Shown one piece after another: positions 61,557 through 64,000 of a DNA stretch of 64,000 bases (position 1 is the first letter of the stretch; every line of letters begins with the position of its first letter). The DNA comes from Gemmatimonadota bacterium. GTDB lineage: Bacteria > Latescibacterota > UBA2968. The stretch is from assembly GCA_009838845.1 (NCBI GenBank), contig VXRD01000124.1:1-64000 (forward strand), written 5' to 3'. The translations under genes were made by a program, and so were the position numbers. A model generated the notes under the pieces. That model was given only the letters and a program-made list of their open reading frames with translations, did no database searches and was not told where the DNA came from.

Positions 61557-62443
61557 AGGGCCGAATATGACACCATCTCTAAAGACCTCATCCAAACCTA
61601 CCCCAAAGACTTCATCCGCCTCACATTCGGACAGGACGATTTAGAAGTCCTCGACATCCTCAACACAGAGCAAACACCGTTGAAACACGACACATGGACA
61701 GCCTTATCCGCGTCCTTATCGCGGGTGAGGAGGCGTTGATCCATACGGAGTTTCAAACCACTGACGATCCGTCTATGCCACGCCGCATGGCGGGCTATAT
61801 TATACGTGCGATTGAGCAGCACGACCTGCCGATTTATTCCAGTGTGATCTACTTGCGGCGCAGTGCAGGTCGGCGCGATCCAGGGTACTTTGTTCAGGAA
61901 ATATCCGGCCGTCACGTTGTGATCAAATACACAGTGATTCGGCTCAGTGAGATAGAGGGACAGGACATTCTCGATGGCGGACCTTCGGGCTTGTTTCCAT
62001 TCGTCCCCTTGATGAAACATCCTGTTGGCATAGATTCTGAGGCGTGGTTGCGTCACTGTGTTGACGCTGCGAATGCGCTGCCGGTGGATGAATCAATAAA
62101 GGTTGACATTTTGGACAGGTTGGTGATATTGAGTGGGTTAGAGTATGATCTGGCACTGATCAATCGTATTCTATTACAGGAGGGTCTTATGGATGCTATT
62201 ATGCGCGAATCGTCGTTTGCACAATACATTATGAAGCAGGGCATTGAGCGCGGGGAGAGAGACCGCGCTATTGCCGATATCATCGAGGTGCTGGAAATTC
62301 GATTCGATCTACCTGAAACAGATCCCTTATCTGCTCGCATTGCCGCTATTGAAGATTTGCAACGCCTCAAGCAGTTGCATCGTACGGCGATTCAGGTGTC
62401 CAGTCTTGAGGCATTTCAGCAAATATTAGATGAAGCAGATTAA
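61557..62443 (+). pseudogene. Rpn-type PD-(D/E)XK nuclease/transposase-like gene, frameshifted
   Basis: The part from ATG 61694 (MDSLIRVLIAGEEALIHTEF, MPRRMAGYIIRAIEQHD, to the C-terminal QVSSLEAFQQILDEAD) is the body of the Rpn/DUF4351-like family of recombination-promoting nucleases. The expected N-terminus (AEYDTISKDLIQTYPKDFIR, FGQDDLEVLDILNTEQTP) is present at 61560-61677 in a different frame, so one base appears lost near 61677. No ATG opens that frame; the codon before GCC-GAA-TAT is AGG where ATG might have been. The candidate nuclease Glu (HTEFQT) is in the downstream part, but the N-terminal domain is cut off, so I call it a pseudogene. Confidence 0.8.
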
Positions 62444-62452
62444 GGAGGTACA

Positions 62453-62941
62453 ATGCCTGACGCGAAAACACCGCGTCACATCCATACGAATCGGTCAGCT
62501 AAGGCTGATTATCTCGCGTGTAAGGAGATCTTGAGCGGATCGAAGAACAGTGCTGAAACCACTTGTATGGATCGGTCAACTAAGGCTGACTTTCTCGCAA
62601 TTAGAGCGTTCTTCTGCGGGAGGTTGTACGACGCTGAAACCATTTGTAAAGTACTCGTAGAGGAGGATCTCATGGACCTCGTCTTTGAGTCATCCTTTGT
62701 AAAACAACTCATCCAACAAGGCAGAGAGAAAGGCATCCAACAAGTCAGAGAGCAAAGGGAAAGAGGCTACGCCATAAAAAATATTATCACGGTGTTGGAG
62801 ATTCGATTTGATCTACACGAATCAGAACACCTATCTGCTCGCCTTGCGACCATCACGGATTTGCAACGTCTCAAGCAGTTGCATCGTGCGGCGATTCAGG
62901 TGTCCAGCCTTGAGGCGTTTGAGCAAGCGTTGGATGCGTGA
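62453..62941 (+). CDS. partial paralog of the Rpn-type protein with duplicated N-terminus
   Basis: A 162-residue ORF. Residues from about 68 on (VEEDLMDLVFESSFVKQLIQ to VSSLEAFEQALDA) closely match the C-terminus of the Rpn-type protein directly upstream, including NIITVLEIRFDL and RLKQLHRAAIQVSSLEAF. The nuclease domain is missing. The first 67 residues are instead two copies of a roughly 27-residue unit (RS-KAD-LA.....AETTC) from an 81-bp tandem DNA repeat. An AGGAGG site lies 5 nt before ATG 62453, so it may be translated. Probably a decayed duplicate. Confidence 0.6.
   Translation: MPDAKTPRHIHTNRSAKADYLACKEILSGSKNSAETTCMDRSTKADFLAIRAFFCGRLYDAETICKVLVEEDLMDLVFESSFVKQLIQQGREKGIQQVREQRERGYAIKNIITVLEIRFDLHESEHLSARLATITDLQRLKQLHRAAIQVSSLEAFEQALDA
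62490..62651 (+). repeat. 81-bp tandem repeat, two diverged copies
   Basis: Units 62490-62570 and 62571-62651 both begin ATCGGTCA(G/A)CTAAGGCTGA and end near GCTGAAACCA(C/T)TTGTA. The middles are more diverged. The unit is a multiple of three, so the frame is kept. Confidence 0.7.
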
Positions 62942-62986
62942 CGCGATTATGTGGAATTATGCACATATCCTTCAAACTATATGAAT

Positions 62987-63020
62987 AAGCTCGGTGGACC
63001 GGTTATCCATCGGGCTTTTG
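62987..63020 (+). terminator. intrinsic terminator (shared family, copy 3)
   Basis: AAGCTCGGTGGA (62987-62998) pairs with TCCATCGGGCTT (63006-63017), followed by TTG. The right arm is almost identical to that at 51053-51066. Confidence 0.88.
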
Positions 63021-63039
63021 TGTCTTATAGGACTTCTTT

Positions 63040-63882
63040 ATGATTGTTGATACGCATGTTCACATTTGGGAAATTTCGGATAAGTATCCGGTTGGTCCCA
63101 CTGCGCCGACCTGGAATAGCTATCCGGATGAGTCGGGTACTGCTGAGGAACTTTTGGCCGATATGGATGCCGAAGGGGTGGATTGGACGGTGCTCGTGCA
63201 GACGAGTTGGTCCACATGGGATAATGGTTATATTGCGGATTCGGTGATTCGGTATCCGGATCGGTTTGTCGGGCATGGTCTTGTTGATCCCCAGGATCCC
63301 GATAATGCCGAGCAGGTGCGCTACTGGATCCGGGAGCGCGGTCTGGTTGGGTTCCGTTTACATCCGATGTACTATCCCGATGAAGAGATTCTGCTTACGG
63401 AGCAGAATGGTCCGATGTGGGAAGAGATTGTGGCGCTCGATGCTGTTATTCAGTTTCATTTGCGGCCTGAGGATGCCGATCAGGTCGCTGCGATTGCTCA
63501 GCGGTGTCCGGATACTGTTCTTATCTTAGACCATATGGGGTATCCGCAAATAGATCGTCCGCTTGCTAAATATCAGCCTGTTCTGGATCTGGCGCGTTTT
63601 GACAATGTGTTTTTTAAACTTTCTGATGTGGCTGGGCGTTCGCAAGAAGCTCATCCGTACGAAGATGTGCATCCCTATATTGAGGCGGCGCTGGCGGTTT
63701 TTACTGCTCAGCGTACGGTCTGGGGGACTGGTTATCCCGGGTATCACCGGGTCAAGCACAAGTGGCCCACGCTTGCTGATGAACTGCGTCTTATTCGCGA
63801 GGGGTTGCCCTTTCTGACGGATGGGGATATAGAACGCATTCTGGGCGGGACTGCGGCTGAGATATGGGGTCTGTCGGGATAA
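63040..63882 (+). CDS. amidohydrolase-family metal-dependent hydrolase
   Basis: A 280-residue TIM-barrel hydrolase of the amidohydrolase_2 (ACMSD-like) type. MIVDTHVHIWE carries the HxH metal pair. FRLHPMYYP, QFHLRPEDA, LDHMGYPQ and a late GTGYPGYH place the remaining His and Asp ligands in order, although the last site normally reads GSDxP and here is GTGYP, so the final Asp is missing. Substrates in this group include lactones and aromatic acids. It starts 20 nt after a terminator and leads to an FAD oxidoreductase. Confidence 0.85.
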   Translation: MIVDTHVHIWEISDKYPVGPTAPTWNSYPDESGTAEELLADMDAEGVDWTVLVQTSWSTWDNGYIADSVIRYPDRFVGHGLVDPQDPDNAEQVRYWIRERGLVGFRLHPMYYPDEEILLTEQNGPMWEEIVALDAVIQFHLRPEDADQVAAIAQRCPDTVLILDHMGYPQIDRPLAKYQPVLDLARFDNVFFKLSDVAGRSQEAHPYEDVHPYIEAALAVFTAQRTVWGTGYPGYHRVKHKWPTLADELRLIREGLPFLTDGDIERILGGTAAEIWGLSG

Positions 63883-63901
63883 TACGGAAAGAGATGAAAA
63901 A

Positions 63902-64000
63902 ATGAGTTATGACGCTATTGTTATCGGCGGTGGTGTTGTCGGGATTTCTGCCGCGTATCATCTGGTGTGCGACGGTGCAAAGACCTTGCTCGTTGATCGG
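63902..64000 (+). CDS. FAD-dependent oxidoreductase, 5' part
   Basis: ATG 63902 follows GGAAAGAG. The 33 codons in the window read MSYDAIVIGGGVVGISAAYH..., an ADP-binding Rossmann start typical of DAO-type (glycine oxidase/D-amino acid dehydrogenase-like) flavoproteins, with GGGVVG. The gene continues past the window end. It lies 19 nt after the amidohydrolase gene and is probably co-transcribed with it. Confidence 0.8.
   Translation, partial: MSYDAIVIGGGVVGISAAYHLVCDGAKTLLVDR

Noticed and set aside
62490-62651. CRISPR-like array
   Set aside because: Only two units, directly adjacent without spacers, inside a coding frame. This is a tandem duplication. No CRISPR array or cas gene was seen anywhere in the window.

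Overview
The window is a stretch of a diderm (Gram-negative type) bacterial chromosome. It carries a TolC/RND/adaptor exporter, outer-membrane type lipoproteins, a PBP1A-like murein synthase and a bactofilin/M23 peptidase pair. Gene content (creatininase, TauD-type dioxygenase, gamma-glutamyltransferase, amidohydrolase, many solo dehydrogenases) and mixed GC look like an uncultured environmental lineage of the Latescibacterota/Poribacteria sort. That is an impression from gene content; no rRNA or tRNA gene was seen that would settle it.

Layout. (1) 1-14 kb is accessory. It holds an IS1595-type transposase, a Bor-like lipoprotein and a run of same-strand small enzymes (Nudix, creatininase, DoxX, two phosphotransferase-fold proteins, Asp/Glu racemase, nucleosidase, NAD-dehydrogenase, HAD, two GNATs, XRE regulator, HIT). 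The run is broken by an IS200/IS605 element whose tnpB has itself been hit by an IS3-family element (3-bp target duplication; TnpB is restored in frame when the insertion is removed in silico). A 59-bp imperfect repeat at 6021 and 11442 looks like a recombination scar. (2) 14-26 kb is more conserved: hflX, then on the minus strand bactofilin, M23 peptidase, DUF2227-like protein, a secreted protein, TolC, an RND pump with a very large membrane insertion, its lipoprotein adaptor, and an Mrp-type ATPase. (3) 25.9-39.3 kb, minus strand: two antitoxin-like proteins without toxins, a 1725-residue exonuclease-RecQ-UvrD fusion, aminotransferase, gamma-glutamyltransferase, zinc alcohol dehydrogenase, a DUF4258/DUF2283 pair, a 6PGDH-like dehydrogenase, an Eis-like acetyltransferase and a TauD-type dioxygenase. 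(4) 39.4-48.2 kb, plus strand: UDP-glucose pyrophosphorylase-like protein, GHMP kinase, glycosyltransferase, ThDP enzyme, PBP1A and a propeller-like protein, which read as a sugar-activation and cell-envelope group. (5) 48.2-51 kb: an ABC-permease (MacB/FtsX type) behind a textbook sigma-54 promoter with upstream paired sites.

(6) 51.1-61.4 kb is the most interesting part. A sigma-70 promoter and a small HTH regulator lead into four overlapping genes matching the SspABCD single-strand phosphorothioation pathway: cysteine desulfurase, DUF4007 nickase, large ATPase and PAPS-reductase-like PP-loop enzyme. The usual SspE or SspFGH partner is absent. The genes are followed by an AT-richer cassette of a 97-residue protein, a 455-residue protein with a PD-(D/E)XK-like C-terminus, and a DGQHR (DndB-like) protein. 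A small ORF and a 184-residue protein with a degenerate nuclease-like core come next. This may be an undescribed effector/regulator module for Ssp-type DNA modification.

(7) 61.5-63 kb: a frameshifted Rpn-type (PD-(D/E)XK transposase-like) gene and a partial tandem copy of its C-terminus with an internal 81-bp duplication. The window ends with an amidohydrolase and the start of an FAD oxidoreductase. Three near-identical terminator hairpins (51033, 60781, 62987) bracket the defence island.
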